A DNA stretch of 64,000 nt from NCBI RefSeq assembly GCF_009857475.1, contig NZ_WWCJ01000005.1, positions 186,001 to 250,000 on the forward strand. The letters are read 5' to 3'. This document shows positions 26,223-34,210 of this stretch, one piece after another (position 1 is the stretch's first letter; each line of letters starts with the position of its first letter). A program made the position numbers and the translations under genes. A model generated the notes under the pieces. The model was not told where the DNA came from, ran no database searches, and saw only the letters and a program-made list of their open reading frames with translations. The DNA is from Pseudoduganella guangdongensis. GTDB lineage: Bacteria > Pseudomonadota > Gammaproteobacteria > Burkholderiales > Burkholderiaceae_D.

Positions 26223-27083
26223 TTAGTTATATAGGGTGCCGGTGTTGACGATGGGCTGGGTCTCTTTGTCCGAACACAGCACCACCAGCAGGTTGCTGAC
26301 CATGGCGGCTTTGCGTTCCGTATCCAGCTCGACGATTTCGCGTTCAGCCAGGCTTTGCAGCGCTGCCTCCACCATGCTCACCGCGCCGTGCACGATGCGG
26401 GTGCGGGCACTGACGATCGCTTCCGCCTGCTGCCGGCGCAGCATGACTTGGGCGATTTCGGGCGCGTAAGCCAGGTGGGTTAATTTGGCATCGATCGTCT
26501 CCACGCCGGCGGCGCGGAAGCGTTCCTGCAATTCGGTCTTGAGCGCCTGCGACACTTCATCCATCCCGGAGCGCAGCGTCAATTCTCCCTGCGCCAGGTC
26601 CTCGCCGTCATCGTAGGCATAGCGCGAGGCCAGGTGGCGGATGGCCGCTTCCGCCTGCACCGCCACGTAACGCTCAAAATCATCGACATCGAAGATCGCC
26701 TGCGCCGTATCCTGCACGCGCCACACAATCGCCGCCGAAATCTCGACCGGATTACCGCGCTTGTCGTTCACCTTCAAGGTTGGCGCATTCAGGTTGCGCG
26801 CGCGCAGTGACAGGCGCTGCTTGCGGTAGAGAGGGAAGGCCCAGCGCAGGCCCTCGCTGCGGTCGGTGCCGATGTATTGGCCAAACAAGGTGAGCAGGGC
26901 GCTTTCATTCGGCTGCAGCATATAGAGCCCGGGCGCCAGGAATATCGCCAGCAGCACACAAAGTCCAGCCAGCAATGGCTGGAATGCGCGCGCCATCAGG
27001 AACGCGAGGATCGCCAGCATAACCACCACGGTCAATACCAGATATCCACTGTAAGACGAGAACGGCTTTTCGTTACGGGTCAT
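26223..27083 (-). CDS. SPFH/band-7 domain membrane protein
   Basis: 286 residues with two N-terminal membrane segments (about 14-30 and 35-55). A stomatin/prohibitin-like SPFH domain follows (about 60-230, NAPTLKVNDKRGNPVEISAAIVWRV). It also has a helical tail carrying LAYAPEIAQVMLRRQQAEAI, the usual signature just after the domain. Such proteins scaffold membrane patches. The start at 27083 is an ATG four codons inside the longest frame. The downstream ribbon-helix-helix gene is the usual companion of this subtype. Confidence 0.88.
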   Translation of the reverse strand: MTRNEKPFSSYSGYLVLTVVVMLAILAFLMARAFQPLLAGLCVLLAIFLAPGLYMLQPNESALLTLFGQYIGTDRSEGLRWAFPLYRKQRLSLRARNLNAPTLKVNDKRGNPVEISAAIVWRVQDTAQAIFDVDDFERYVAVQAEAAIRHLASRYAYDDGEDLAQGELTLRSGMDEVSQALKTELQERFRAAGVETIDAKLTHLAYAPEIAQVMLRRQQAEAIVSARTRIVHGAVSMVEAALQSLAEREIVELDTERKAAMVSNLLVVLCSDKETQPIVNTGTLYN

Positions 27084-27106
27084 GATCAATCCCAAGAGGT
27101 TAAATC

Positions 27107-27122
27107 AAAGTGATATCACTTT
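27107..27122. promoter_or_regulatory. 16-base perfect palindrome upstream of the SPFH gene
   Basis: AAAGTGATATCACTTT is fully self-complementary and lies 24 bases before the SPFH start codon, where a repressor could block transcription. It is a candidate operator for the ribbon-helix-helix protein of the same unit. Confidence 0.5.
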
Positions 27123-27152
27123 AGTCTCACCTTGCTGAGTTGTCAAATTAAA

Positions 27153-27217
27153 AAAATTCGGGGTCAGGTCTGACAATCGGACATTTTGTCCGATTGTCAG
27201 ACCTGACCCCGAATTTT
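27153..27217. repeat. 65-base perfect palindrome (family C) between SPFH gene and fabI
   Basis: Arms of 31 bases (AAAATTCGGGGTCAGGTCTG... and complement) around TTT. It is the same family as 8165-8244 but lacks the inner AATGGTGCCC part. It lies after the fabI stop on the minus strand and can end fabI transcription. Confidence 0.95.
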
Positions 27218-27230
27218 GACCTTGAGTTTT

Positions 27231-28022
27231 TTACTCGTAGTCGCTGGAGTTCAGGCCCATGACGTGCGAGAAGCCGCCGTCGACGTACATGATGTCGCCG
27301 GTGATGCCGGAGGACAGGTCGGACAGCAGGAAGGCGGCGGCGTTGCCGACTTCTTCAATGGTCACGTTGCGGCGCAGCGGGGCGTGGCCGGCGGCGAAGC
27401 CGAGCAGCTTGCTGAAGTCTTTGATGCCGGAGGCTGCCAGGGTCTTGATCGGGCCGGCGGAAATGCCGTTGGAACGGATGCCGTGCTGGCCCAGGTTCTC
27501 GGCCAGGTAACGCACGGACGCTTCCAGCGATGCCTTGGCCAGGCCCATGGTGTTGTAGTAAGGGATCGCGCGCACCGCGCCCAGGTAGGACAGGGTCAGC
27601 ACGGAGGAGCCTGGCTTCAGCAGCGGCAGGGCGGCTTTCACCATGGCCGGGAAGCTGTAAGCGGAAATGTCGTGGGCGATGCGGAAGTTTTCACGCGACA
27701 GGCCGTCCAGGAATTCGCCGGCAATCGCTTCGCGCGGGGCGAAGCCGATGGCGTGTACGAAACCGTCCAGGCTGTCCCAGCTCTTGGCCAGGTCGGTGAA
27801 CAGGTTGGCGATCTGCTCGTCGCTGGAGACGTCGCAGTCGAAGACCAGATTGCTGCCGAATTCGGCGGCGAATTCAGTGATGCGGTCTTTGAAGCGCTCG
27901 CCAACGTAGGTGAAAGCCAGTTCGGCGCCTTCGCGGTGGGCTGCTTTGGCAATGCCGTAGGCGATGGAACGGTTGGACAGGACGCCAGTAATCAGGATTT
28001 TTTTGCCTTGCAAGAAAGCCAT
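27231..28022 (-). CDS. fabI: Enoyl-[acyl-carrier-protein] reductase (NADH)
   Basis: 263 residues; last reduction step of type II fatty-acid elongation. The Rossmann SDR fold has the FabI-type glycine motif [15 protein letters not shown]. The Tyr-x6-Lys active site is in the stretch [18 protein letters not shown], and [13 protein letters not shown] follows. The start at 28022 is 5 bases after GGAG. It probably has its own promoter in the 100-base gap after the transglycosylase gene. Confidence 0.96.
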   Translation of the reverse strand: MAFLQGKKILITGVLSNRSIAYGIAKAAHREGAELAFTYVGERFKDRITEFAAEFGSNLVFDCDVSSDEQIANLFTDLAKSWDSLDGFVHAIGFAPREAIAGEFLDGLSRENFRIAHDISAYSFPAMVKAALPLLKPGSSVLTLSYLGAVRAIPYYNTMGLAKASLEASVRYLAENLGQHGIRSNGISAGPIKTLAASGIKDFSKLLGFAAGHAPLRRNVTIEEVGNAAAFLLSDLSSGITGDIMYVDGGFSHVMGLNSSDYE

Positions 28023-28121
28023 ATCTACTCCAATGGGGTTATACCGCAAGAACGGGATTGTAAACGCGCTGCCGCCACCCCTGCAAGTTTGGCAAGAGGG
28101 CGGCGGGCTGGTACAGCCGTT

Positions 28122-29429
28122 TTAGTTGTTGCGGCGGGACTTGGTTTTGCCAGCCGCGTCACGCTTGATGCGTGGCTTGACCAGGCTGACTGCCGGCTTG
28201 GACTCGCTGCGGGAGGAGGAAGCCTGGCGGTAATTGCTGCGTTTTGGACCGGCGCGCTCGGCTTCAACTGCCAGGGCGGCGTTCTCAATCGCTTCGACTG
28301 AAATGTCCGGGCCGTTGGCGGAAATCCTCGGCACCAGAATGGTGGAGCCGGCTTTCAGCACCGATTTGTTCGGGATATTGTTGGCCTGGCGGATGGCGTC
28401 CGGCGTGGTGCCGAACCTGCGGGCCAGGGAGGCGATGCTTTCGCGGGCGCTGCTGATCTTGTGCGTGGTCCAGCTCGACAGGGCGTTGGTCCAGGAGGCC
28501 AGGTTGGTGGTGAACTTTTCCGCGTTTTCGGTTGGCAGCAGGATCTTGGTCTGTTCGCCGCCGGTAATCACCGGCTTTTTGAATTGCGGGTTCAGGGCCT
28601 TGAACTCATCCACCGAGATCTCGGCCAGTTTGGCGGCCAGGGCCAGGTCGATGTCGCGCGTCTTGGCGATCGCGGTGAAATAGGGCTCGTTGTCGATCAC
28701 CGGCAGGTTCACGCTATACTGCGCCGGATGGGCGACGATGTTCTTCACCGCCTGCAGCTTGGGCACGTAGTTGCGGGTCTCGGCCGGCATGTGCTCGGCC
28801 AGGCTTTCGAAATCGGTTGGCTTGCCGGCAGCCTGGTTGCGCTTGATGGCTTTCTGCACATTGCCTTCGCCCCAGTTGTAGGCGGCCAGGGCCAGGTGCC
28901 AGTCGCCGAACATGGTGTACAGGCGCTGCAGGTAGCTGAGGGCGGCGTCGGTCGAGGCCAGCACGGAGCGGCGGTCGTCCTTGAAGGCGTTCTGCTTCAG
29001 GTCGTAATCACGCCCGGTGCCCGGCACGAACTGCCACAGGCCGGCCGCGTTGGCGGTGGACAGGGCTTGCGGGTTGAAGGCGGATTCGATGAAGGGCAGC
29101 AGGGCCAGCTCGGTCGGCATATTGCGCTTTTCCAGCTCTTCCACCACGTGGAACAGGTAGAGCGAGGCGCGGCCGACGGTGCGGTTGATGTAATCCTGGC
29201 GGTCGGCATACCACTTGACGTGCTTGCTGACCAGGGCGTTGTTTACATCGGGAATGGCGTAGCCGGAGCGGATGCGGCCCCAGACATCGGTTTCTTTGTA
29301 TTCTTCGACGGCAGGCACTTGAAGCACCACGGATTTCGCGGCTTCGGTCGCTGCCAGGGAGGAGGCGGTCGGGATCGCAGCGCATAGCGCCAGGGCGGTC
29401 AGGACGGCAATTTTCAGTCTATCTTGCAT
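28122..29429 (-). CDS. mltD: Membrane-bound lytic murein transglycosylase D-like protein
   Basis: 435 residues: signal peptide (about 1-27), SLT transglycosylase domain (about 95-240) with catalytic Glu in LPFIESAFNPQA and the later AALAAYNWGEGNVQKAI-type motif, and at least one LysM-like segment near 340-370 (SIASLARRFGTTPDAIRQAN). The tail is basic and Ser/Arg-rich. It cleaves glycan strands of peptidoglycan. Unlike E. coli MltD, no convincing lipobox cysteine is seen (LALCAAIP is atypical), so it may be soluble in the periplasm. Confidence 0.9.
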   Translation of the reverse strand: MQDRLKIAVLTALALCAAIPTASSLAATEAAKSVVLQVPAVEEYKETDVWGRIRSGYAIPDVNNALVSKHVKWYADRQDYINRTVGRASLYLFHVVEELEKRNMPTELALLPFIESAFNPQALSTANAAGLWQFVPGTGRDYDLKQNAFKDDRRSVLASTDAALSYLQRLYTMFGDWHLALAAYNWGEGNVQKAIKRNQAAGKPTDFESLAEHMPAETRNYVPKLQAVKNIVAHPAQYSVNLPVIDNEPYFTAIAKTRDIDLALAAKLAEISVDEFKALNPQFKKPVITGGEQTKILLPTENAEKFTTNLASWTNALSSWTTHKISSARESIASLARRFGTTPDAIRQANNIPNKSVLKAGSTILVPRISANGPDISVEAIENAALAVEAERAGPKRSNYRQASSSRSESKPAVSLVKPRIKRDAAGKTKSRRNN

Positions 29430-29537
29430 GGTGTTTCGCTGTTGTCGTCAAGAAACAATGGACGGACTATCTAAGGCCGGAGTGTAGGGTCGAAACCCTG
29501 CAGAGTCAAGAAGAAATTCGCTATGTGCCTGATTTTC

Positions 29538-29568
29538 TTGGATAATTATGTCGAACTGGCTATATAAT
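29538..29568 (+). promoter_or_regulatory. Promoter of the DUF1415-DUF1289 unit
   Basis: TTGGAT (29538-29543) is followed after 17 bases by TATATA (29561-29566), or after 19 bases by the overlapping TATAAT (29563-29568), about 35 bases before the start codon at 29602. Confidence 0.55.
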
Positions 29569-29601
29569 TGGTGCCTTGGATAACGATTTTGGATGTAATA
29601 A

Positions 29602-30162
29602 ATGAGCAACACCCGTGTGGATTATGAAGAGGTTATCGCTGACACCGAGCAGTGGCTGGAGAAGGCGGTCATCGGCCTGAACCTGTGCCCGTTTGCCAAA
29701 GCGGTGCATGTGAAGAAGCAGGTGCGGTATGTGGTGTCGGAGGCGGCGACGCCGGAGGAGCTGCTGGAGGACTTGATCAAGGAGCTGGAGTTCCTGGCGG
29801 CGGAAGACCCGGACCTGGTGGATACCGCTTTGCTGATCCATCCGCTGGTGCTGCAGGATTTTGAGGATTACAACGAGTTCCTGGACGTGGCCGACGCGGC
29901 GCTGGAGGAGTTGATGCTGGACGGGGAGCTGCAGGTGGCGAGCTTCCATCCGCAGTACCAGTTTGCGGATACGGACCGGAACGATATTTCAAACTACACC
30001 AATCGTTCGCCTTATCCGACCTTGCATCTGCTGCGCGAGGCGTCGATCGACCGTGCGGTGGAGGCCTTCCCGGAGGCCGAGGATATCTTTGAGAAGAATA
30101 TCGAGACCATGCAGAAGCTCGGCCACGAGGGCTGGGATAAGCTGGGCTTGAAGGTCAAGTGA
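29602..30162 (+). CDS. DUF1415 family protein
   Basis: 186 residues without signal or membrane segments. The DUF1415 pattern is visible: an N-terminal EQWLEKAVIGLNLCPFAKAV with a Cys-Pro-Phe, a middle TALLIHPLVLQDFEDYNEFL, and FHPQYQFADTDRNDISNYTN followed by RSPYPTLHLLRE. The family is widespread in proteobacteria with no established function. The stop overlaps the start of the next gene, so the two are translationally linked. Confidence 0.87.
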   Translation: MSNTRVDYEEVIADTEQWLEKAVIGLNLCPFAKAVHVKKQVRYVVSEAATPEELLEDLIKELEFLAAEDPDLVDTALLIHPLVLQDFEDYNEFLDVADAALEELMLDGELQVASFHPQYQFADTDRNDISNYTNRSPYPTLHLLREASIDRAVEAFPEAEDIFEKNIETMQKLGHEGWDKLGLKVK

Positions 30163-30356
30163 TGGCGGACCAGAAGTTGCCGGAGCGGCCGGATACGCCT
30201 TGCGTGGCGGTGTGCTCCACTACCTTTGATGAGATTTGCCGGGGCTGTGGGCGCACTTATATCGAGGTCGCGCACTGGGTGGCCATGAGTGCGGAGGAGA
30301 AGGAGCGGGTGTGGGAGCGGATTCTGGCGCAGGGGTATCCGCGGCGAAATTCCTGA
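30162..30356 (+). CDS. DUF1289 family small cysteine protein
   Basis: 64 residues with the DUF1289 pattern: CVAVCS, CRGCGRTYIEVAHWVAMS and a charged helix EEKERVWERIL. The four cysteines suggest metal or iron-sulfur binding, unproven. The ATG overlaps the DUF1415 stop (ATGA arrangement); a GTG one codon earlier is also possible. This pairing with DUF1415 points to a shared function. Confidence 0.85.
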   Translation: MADQKLPERPDTPCVAVCSTTFDEICRGCGRTYIEVAHWVAMSAEEKERVWERILAQGYPRRNS

Positions 30357-30369
30357 AACCCGGTAAGGC

Positions 30370-30395
30370 GGGGTCAGGCACGAGTGCCTGACCCC
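30370..30395. repeat. 26-base palindrome after DUF1289
   Basis: GGGGTCAGGCAC (30370-30381), GA, GTGCCTGACCCC (30384-30395): perfect. It shares the GGGGTCAGG outer sequence of family C but has a different interior. It lies in a 120-base gap between convergent genes, whose remaining bases show no other feature. Confidence 0.85.
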
Positions 30396-30477
30396 TGCGA
30401 TGCAGCGGTCCCGGACTTGGTTATGGGGCATGGCTTTCGCCAAAAATCAACTGCCTCCACCCGAAATCCGGACCGGG

Positions 30478-30993
30478 TTACTCAGCCTTCCACGACCCGA
30501 TATAGTCCTTCTTCCCAACTTCCAGCCCGTTATGGCGCAAGATGTTGTAAGCCGTCGTGGCATGGAAATAGAAGTGCGGCAGCGCGTAATGCATCAAATA
30601 CTCCTGCCCCACCCAATGTTTGGTCTTTTCGCCACTACCGGTGGTGATGGCGCGCTGCGCCGAACCCTCAATCGCCTCGCGCGGCAGGGAATCCAGGAAC
30701 GTCAGCGTACGCTGGATGCGCAGCTTCAGTTCACCAATGGTCTTTTCAGTATCTTCAAACGCCGGCACATCCGCGCCGGCCAGGCGGGCGCCCGCGCCTT
30801 TGGCGAAATCGGCCGCGATCTGGATCTGGCGGGTAAATGGCAGCATGTCCGGGAACAGGCGGAACTGCAACAGCGCATTCGGGTCGAGCTTCTTTTCCTC
30901 GATATGAGCCTCGGCTTTGTCCAGGATGGACAGCAGGCTGCCCAGGATCTGGCGGAACGCCGGGATCGACGCGGAATACATAGAAAACGACAT
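30478..30993 (-). CDS. DUF1993 family protein
   Basis: 171 residues matching the DUF1993 group, related to DinB-like four-helix bundles: FSMYSASIPAFRQILGSLLS at the start, DMLPFTRQIQIAADFAKG in the middle and YLMHYALPHFYFHATTAYNILRHNG near the end with several His. No activity is known. It is a single gene on the minus strand, divergent from the GGDEF-EAL gene. Confidence 0.85.
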   Translation of the reverse strand: MSFSMYSASIPAFRQILGSLLSILDKAEAHIEEKKLDPNALLQFRLFPDMLPFTRQIQIAADFAKGAGARLAGADVPAFEDTEKTIGELKLRIQRTLTFLDSLPREAIEGSAQRAITTGSGEKTKHWVGQEYLMHYALPHFYFHATTAYNILRHNGLEVGKKDYIGSWKAE

Positions 30994-31083
30994 AGGGGAA
31001 CTCCTCCTGATATAGAGTGGCGATCATACCAAGTTACGTGCATAATTGCTGCTGGATAATCTTTTCCACCAGAACCCGCTTGC

Positions 31084-34000
31084 ATGGCTCGGAATTTTTA
31101 TAACAAATTAAGGTCCCGCCTGAGCGCACTGTATGGCTTGTCCATCTACGGTGCCTTGTTACTGGTGGTATTCGGCGGCCTGGTGATTCCGGCGATTATC
31201 GGCAGCTACCTGCTGATCGGGGTCCATGAGCAAAAGTCGGCGCAGACCGCGCTGAACGAATCCCTGCAACGCAATGCCGACATCCTTGCCCTCGGCATGC
31301 AGGAATCCCTGTGGAATATGAATGCGGAATCGGCCCACTCGCTGGTCGAATCCGTGATGCGCGACCGCTCGGTGCTGCAAGTGCAGGTGACCGGCCAGGC
31401 CGATACCCAGTTCATGCACGTTGAGGCGCCCAAGCGCGCCATCGGTAATGTGGTGCGCGCCGAGCGCGAGATCCTGGTGCGCGGCGAGAAGATCGGCAAG
31501 ATCATGGTGGAGATGGACGACGCGCGCTCGCAGCAGGAGCTGCGCGAGAAACAGCTGTCCTATGTGTTCGTGCTGGCGGCCCAGCTCACCGTGTCGCTGC
31601 TGCTGATTGTATTGTTCCTGAACCAGCGCCTGCTGAAGCCCTTGCGCAAACTGATGCGCTTCTCCGACCGCCTGTCGCACGGCGATTTCGAAACGCGCAT
31701 GGAATTGAGCGGCAGCGATGAGTTGGGGCGCCTGGCCGGACAACTGGACCAGATGCGGGTGGCGATCAAACACCTGTTCGAGGACATCGCCCAGCGCGAG
31801 GAGCGCTTCCGCACCATCGTGACCCAGGTGCCGGGCGCGGTATTCCGTTTCCGTCCGGACGGGCCGATTGATTTCGTGTCGGATGCGATTGAAGACATTT
31901 CCGGCTATTCGGCCGCGCAATTCATGCGCAGCACCACGCACGCCTGGGCCAACCTGATTTGCCCGGAAGACCGCAAACGCCAGCGCCGCGCGGTGGTGCA
32001 GGCGATCCAGGACGGCAAGCCTTACGAAATCGAATACCGCATCATCGACTCCACCGGCACCGAGCGCTGGGTGGCCGAGAACGGCCAGCCGCAGCCGGTG
32101 GAAACCGGCGGCGCGCCGTGGGTGGATGGCATCATTTCCGATATCAGCCAGCGCAAGCACAATGAAATGCGCATCGAAGGCCTGCTGGCCGAGCAGAGCG
32201 CAATCCTGGACAACGTGATGTTCGGCGTGATGTTCGTGCGCCACCGCAGCATCGTCTCGGTTAACCGCCGCTGCGAGGATTTGTTCGGCTATGAACCGGG
32301 CCAGATGATCGGCGCCTCCACCGCCATTGTCTTCCCGACCGCGTTTGACTTCGAGTCCGCCGGCGCGCGCCAGTATCCGTCGCTGCAAAGCGGCGAGTAT
32401 TTCAGCGAGGAGCGCCATTACCGCCGCAAGGACGGTTCGCTGTTCTGGTGCATGGTGTCCGGTTGCGCCATCGACCAGAACCGCCCGAACGAAGGCTCGA
32501 TCTGGGTGTATGCGGACATCACCGCGCGCAAGGAGGCGGAGGAAAAACTGCGCCTGTCGGCCACCGTGCTGGAACACATTGCGGACGGCGTGATGGTGAT
32601 CGACGACAAGGGCGTGATCGTGGCCGTCAACCCGGCCTTCACCCAGATCACCGGCTACACCGAGGCCGAGTCGCTGGGCCGCGACCGTGGCCTGACGCGT
32701 TCCGGCCGCCACGACGAACAATTCCACGCCGCGCTGTGGAAGGAGCTGGTGGAACACGGCTACTGGCGCGGTGAAATCTGGAGCGAACGCAAGAGCGGCG
32801 AGTTGTACCTGGAGTGGCTGACCCTGACCGCCGTGCGCGATACGCGCGGCCTGACCACGCACTATGTGGGCGTGTTCAGCGACATCACCCTGGTCAAGGA
32901 GTCGCAGGAAAAGCTGGACCACCTGGCCCACCACGACCCGCTCACGCAGCTGCCGAACCGCTTGCTGTTCCACGACCGCCTGCAGCACGCCATCCAGCGC
33001 TCGGTGCGCGGCAACGAGCAGCTGGCGCTGCTGTTCATCGACCTGGACCGCTTTAAGAACGTCAACGACACGCTGGGCCACCACATCGGCGACGAGCTGC
33101 TGAAACAGGTGGCGCACGCGCTGTCGGACAAGCTGCGCGAAGGCGATACCCTGGCGCGCCTGGGGGGCGACGAATTCATCGTCCTGCTGGAGGATGTGGA
33201 AGGCCAGTACGGCGCCGGCCAGGTGGCCGAAAAGCTGGTGGCCATGTTCGAGCATCCGTTCATGGTGGCGGGCCACGAGCTGTTCGTGACCTGTTCGGTC
33301 GGCATCTCGGTGTTCCCGACCGATGCCAGCGACCTGAATATGCTGATCCGCAATGCCGACGTGGCCATGTACCAGGCCAAGGCGCGCGGCCGCAACGGCT
33401 ACCGCTTCTACCAGCCATCCATGACGGGCGAGGGCGTCGAGCGCCTGCGCCTGGAGACCTACCTGCGCCGCTCGATCGAGAAGGAGGAGGTCTTCCTCAA
33501 CTTCCAGCCGCAGGTGGAAATCGATACCGGCAAGCTGCTGGGCGTGGAGGCGCTGGTGCGCTGGAACCATCCCGAGCTGGGCCTGGTGCCGCCGAATCGC
33601 TTCATCCCGCTGGCGGAGGATACGGGTTTCATCAACCAGCTGGGCCAGTGGGTGCTGGTCGAGGCTTGCCGCCAGATGGTGCGCTGGCAGGAAGCGGGCC
33701 TGGTGGTGCCCAAGATCGCGGTCAACCTGTCGGCCAAACAGTTCGAACGCGGCAGCATGGTCGGCACCGTGGCCGAGATCCTGCGCGAGACCGGCCTGGA
33801 GCCGCACCGCCTGCAGCTGGAGGTGACCGAATCGGTCATTATGAACACGGGCGATGCGCTGGCCTTCATCAACGACTTGCACGCGGTGGGCGTGTCGCTG
33901 GCGATCGACGATTTCGGCACCGGCTACTCCTCGCTGGCCTACCTGAAGCAGATGCCGGTGCAAACCCTGAAGATCGACCGCTCCTTCATCAAGGACATTT

Positions 34001-34200
34001 CGACCGACGTCAACGACGAGGCCATCGCCATCGCCATTATCCAGCTGGGCCGCAGCATGAACCTGTCCGTCATCGCGGAAGGCGTGGAGACGGAGCAGCA
34101 GGCGGCCTTCCTGCTGCGCCATGGCTGCAACCAGGCGCAGGGTTTTTACTACAGCCGCCCGGTGATGCCGGACGACCTGCTGCAGCGCTGGCTGCCATAA
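31084..34200 (+). CDS. Membrane PAS-GGDEF-EAL cyclic-di-GMP turnover protein
   Basis: 1038 residues. Membrane segments at about 21-43 and 155-178 enclose a periplasmic sensor region, followed by HAMP (about 180-235), three PAS/PAC modules (about 245-360, 365-490, 495-620), GGDEF (about 630-785) and EAL (about 805-1035). The synthase motif is intact (RLGGDEFIVLL, near residue 695), with an I-site RxxD (REGD) five residues before it. The phosphodiesterase motif is intact as well (EALVRWNHP near 820, IDDFGTGYSSL, VIAEGVET). Both activities are therefore possible; the net direction cannot be read. It may affect the motility and PilZ genes of this genome. Confidence 0.95.
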   Translation: MARNFYNKLRSRLSALYGLSIYGALLLVVFGGLVIPAIIGSYLLIGVHEQKSAQTALNESLQRNADILALGMQESLWNMNAESAHSLVESVMRDRSVLQVQVTGQADTQFMHVEAPKRAIGNVVRAEREILVRGEKIGKIMVEMDDARSQQELREKQLSYVFVLAAQLTVSLLLIVLFLNQRLLKPLRKLMRFSDRLSHGDFETRMELSGSDELGRLAGQLDQMRVAIKHLFEDIAQREERFRTIVTQVPGAVFRFRPDGPIDFVSDAIEDISGYSAAQFMRSTTHAWANLICPEDRKRQRRAVVQAIQDGKPYEIEYRIIDSTGTERWVAENGQPQPVETGGAPWVDGIISDISQRKHNEMRIEGLLAEQSAILDNVMFGVMFVRHRSIVSVNRRCEDLFGYEPGQMIGASTAIVFPTAFDFESAGARQYPSLQSGEYFSEERHYRRKDGSLFWCMVSGCAIDQNRPNEGSIWVYADITARKEAEEKLRLSATVLEHIADGVMVIDDKGVIVAVNPAFTQITGYTEAESLGRDRGLTRSGRHDEQFHAALWKELVEHGYWRGEIWSERKSGELYLEWLTLTAVRDTRGLTTHYVGVFSDITLVKESQEKLDHLAHHDPLTQLPNRLLFHDRLQHAIQRSVRGNEQLALLFIDLDRFKNVNDTLGHHIGDELLKQVAHALSDKLREGDTLARLGGDEFIVLLEDVEGQYGAGQVAEKLVAMFEHPFMVAGHELFVTCSVGISVFPTDASDLNMLIRNADVAMYQAKARGRNGYRFYQPSMTGEGVERLRLETYLRRSIEKEEVFLNFQPQVEIDTGKLLGVEALVRWNHPELGLVPPNRFIPLAEDTGFINQLGQWVLVEACRQMVRWQEAGLVVPKIAVNLSAKQFERGSMVGTVAEILRETGLEPHRLQLEVTESVIMNTGDALAFINDLHAVGVSLAIDDFGTGYSSLAYLKQMPVQTLKIDRSFIKDISTDVNDEAIAIAIIQLGRSMNLSVIAEGVETEQQAAFLLRHGCNQAQGFYYSRPVMPDDLLQRWLP

Positions 34201-34210
34201 CGAGAACAAT

